Notes under the pieces: generated by a model | What the model was told of the DNA's origin: nothing | Databases searched by the model: none | Seen by the model: only the letters and a program-made list of their open reading frames with translations | Program-made: the position numbers and the translations under genes | Shown here: positions 5,899 to 6,579 of the stretch, piece after piece | Position numbering within the stretch: the first letter of the stretch is position 1 | Layout of the letters: every line of letters begins with the position of its first letter | Origin: Reyranella sp. | GTDB taxonomy: Bacteria; Pseudomonadota; Alphaproteobacteria; Reyranellales; Reyranellaceae | Direction of reading: 5' to 3' | NCBI GenBank assembly: GCA_021732965.1 | Contig: JAKFVZ010000117.1 | Span: 1-6,579, forward strand | DNA: 6,579 bases

Positions 5899-6579
5899 AT
5901 GTCGATGGTTCGTCTGGCCGCAGCAGCGGCGCTTGGTGTCATTTTGGCCCTGCCGGCCGGGGCGCAGGGCATTCCCAGGGTCCAGTCGCCCGAGGAAGTC
6001 GGCTTCCTGTCGACCCGGCTGAAGCGGCTGAGCGACCGCCTGAACGAGGGCGTCAAGAACAACGAGCTGCCGGGCGCGGTCGTGCTGATCGCCCGCAACG
6101 GCAAGATCGTGATGTTCGAATCCTATGGCTTCCGCGACAAGGACGCCAAGGTCGCGATGACCAACGACACGATTTTCCGCATCGCCTCGATGACCAAGCC
6201 GATCGTGACGCTGGCCGCGATGATGCTGATGGAGGAGGGGAAGCTCACCCTCGCGGACCGGGTGTCGACCTACATCCCGGCCTTCGCCGACACCAAGGTC
6301 GCGGTGCCGAAGAAGAAGGACGACGGCACGGTCGAGATGGTGCTCGAGCCGCAGTTCCGGCCGATGACGGTGCACGACCTGATGCGCCATACGTCGGGCC
6401 TGACCTACGGCGCGGTCGGCGCCAACCCGGTGAAGCAGTCCTATCTCGACATGAAGGTCGCCGACCGCAGCCAGACCAATGCCGAGATGGCCGACAAGCT
6501 CGGAAAGCTGGCGCTGCTCTACCAGCCGGGCACGACCTGGGAGTACTCGATGTCGACCGACGTGCTGGGCCGCGTCGTC
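5899..6579 (+). CDS. Exported serine beta-lactamase/esterase-family protein (3' end beyond window)
   Basis: The frame is open for 227 codons to the right edge with no stop, so the C-terminus is missing (relatives are about 400-450 residues). A Sec signal peptide is clear: MVRL, then a hydrophobic Ala/Leu/Val stretch, and a likely cut after AGA (residues 20-22). The mature part matches the beta-lactamase/transpeptidase-like family PF00144 (class C type). It has a mid-strand segment LPGAVVLIARNGKIVMFESYGFRD (57-80), nucleophile motif SMTK (Ser97-Lys100) in FRIASMTKP, HDLMRHTSGLTY (159-170), and the second catalytic motif region YSMSTDVLGRVV with Tyr216. Tyr-Ser-Met in place of Tyr-x-Asn is typical of the esterase/hydrolase branch rather than true beta-lactamases. 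It likely hydrolyses an ester or amide outside the cytoplasm. It is divergent from the riboswitch transcript, with only about 72 bases between the aptamer edge and its start codon. Confidence 0.9.
   Translation, partial: MSMVRLAAAAALGVILALPAGAQGIPRVQSPEEVGFLSTRLKRLSDRLNEGVKNNELPGAVVLIARNGKIVMFESYGFRDKDAKVAMTNDTIFRIASMTKPIVTLAAMMLMEEGKLTLADRVSTYIPAFADTKVAVPKKKDDGTVEMVLEPQFRPMTVHDLMRHTSGLTYGAVGANPVKQSYLDMKVADRSQTNAEMADKLGKLALLYQPGTTWEYSMSTDVLGRVV

Noticed and set aside
5603..6022. Rightward ORF across the riboswitch and the start of the beta-lactamase-like gene
   Set aside because: It runs antisense through a structured RNA element and out of frame with the well-supported signal peptide and SMTK protein.
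5827..6390. Leftward ORF of 187 codons opposite the beta-lactamase-like gene
   Set aside because: Its His/Arg/Asp-rich composition is typical of an antisense shadow in GC-rich DNA. The opposite strand has clear family motifs.

Overview
This is a GC-rich window of ordinary-looking bacterial chromosome with long ORFs and strong third-position GC. The promoter style (CTTGA..CTATAT-like), the Zur-like operator, the cobalamin riboswitch and the gene families point to an alphaproteobacterium, possibly a soil or water Hyphomicrobiales/Rhodospirillales-type organism. The genus cannot be fixed from sequence alone. I see no mobile element, CRISPR array, tRNA or rRNA.

Layout: (1) a possible 11-codon tail of a rightward gene at the left edge; (2) a leftward VOC/glyoxalase-like protein (44-796); (3) a rightward glutathione S-transferase-like protein (870-1496); (4) a leftward COG0523/CobW-type GTPase metallochaperone (1493-2548); (5) a rightward Tat-exported cyclase-family (kynurenine formamidase fold) protein (2664-3746); (6) a leftward fatty-acyl-AMP-ligase-like adenylating enzyme (3768-5558); (7) the start of a rightward exported serine beta-lactamase/esterase-family protein (5899 to the right edge, incomplete). 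The six clear genes strictly alternate strand, so none share an operon. Control signals therefore sit in three short divergent gaps (797-869, 2549-2663, 5559-5898).

The most interesting element is a complete cobalamin (B12) riboswitch on the minus strand at about 5646-5826. It is preceded by a plausible promoter whose predicted start falls at the 5' edge of helix P1, and the first gene downstream is the acyl-AMP ligase. This is not one of the usual B12 riboswitch targets (B12 synthesis or uptake, or B12-independent isoenzymes). Second is a Zur-like inverted repeat (2571-2588) just upstream of the COG0523 GTPase, which carries CxCC and a histidine-rich loop. This suggests the GTPase is induced by zinc starvation. 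The gene divergent from it encodes a member of a metal-dependent hydrolase fold in which two of the usual metal-binding histidines are glutamines. The remaining genes (VOC, GST, beta-lactamase-like hydrolase) look like general accessory or detoxification metabolism, and no shared pathway is evident.
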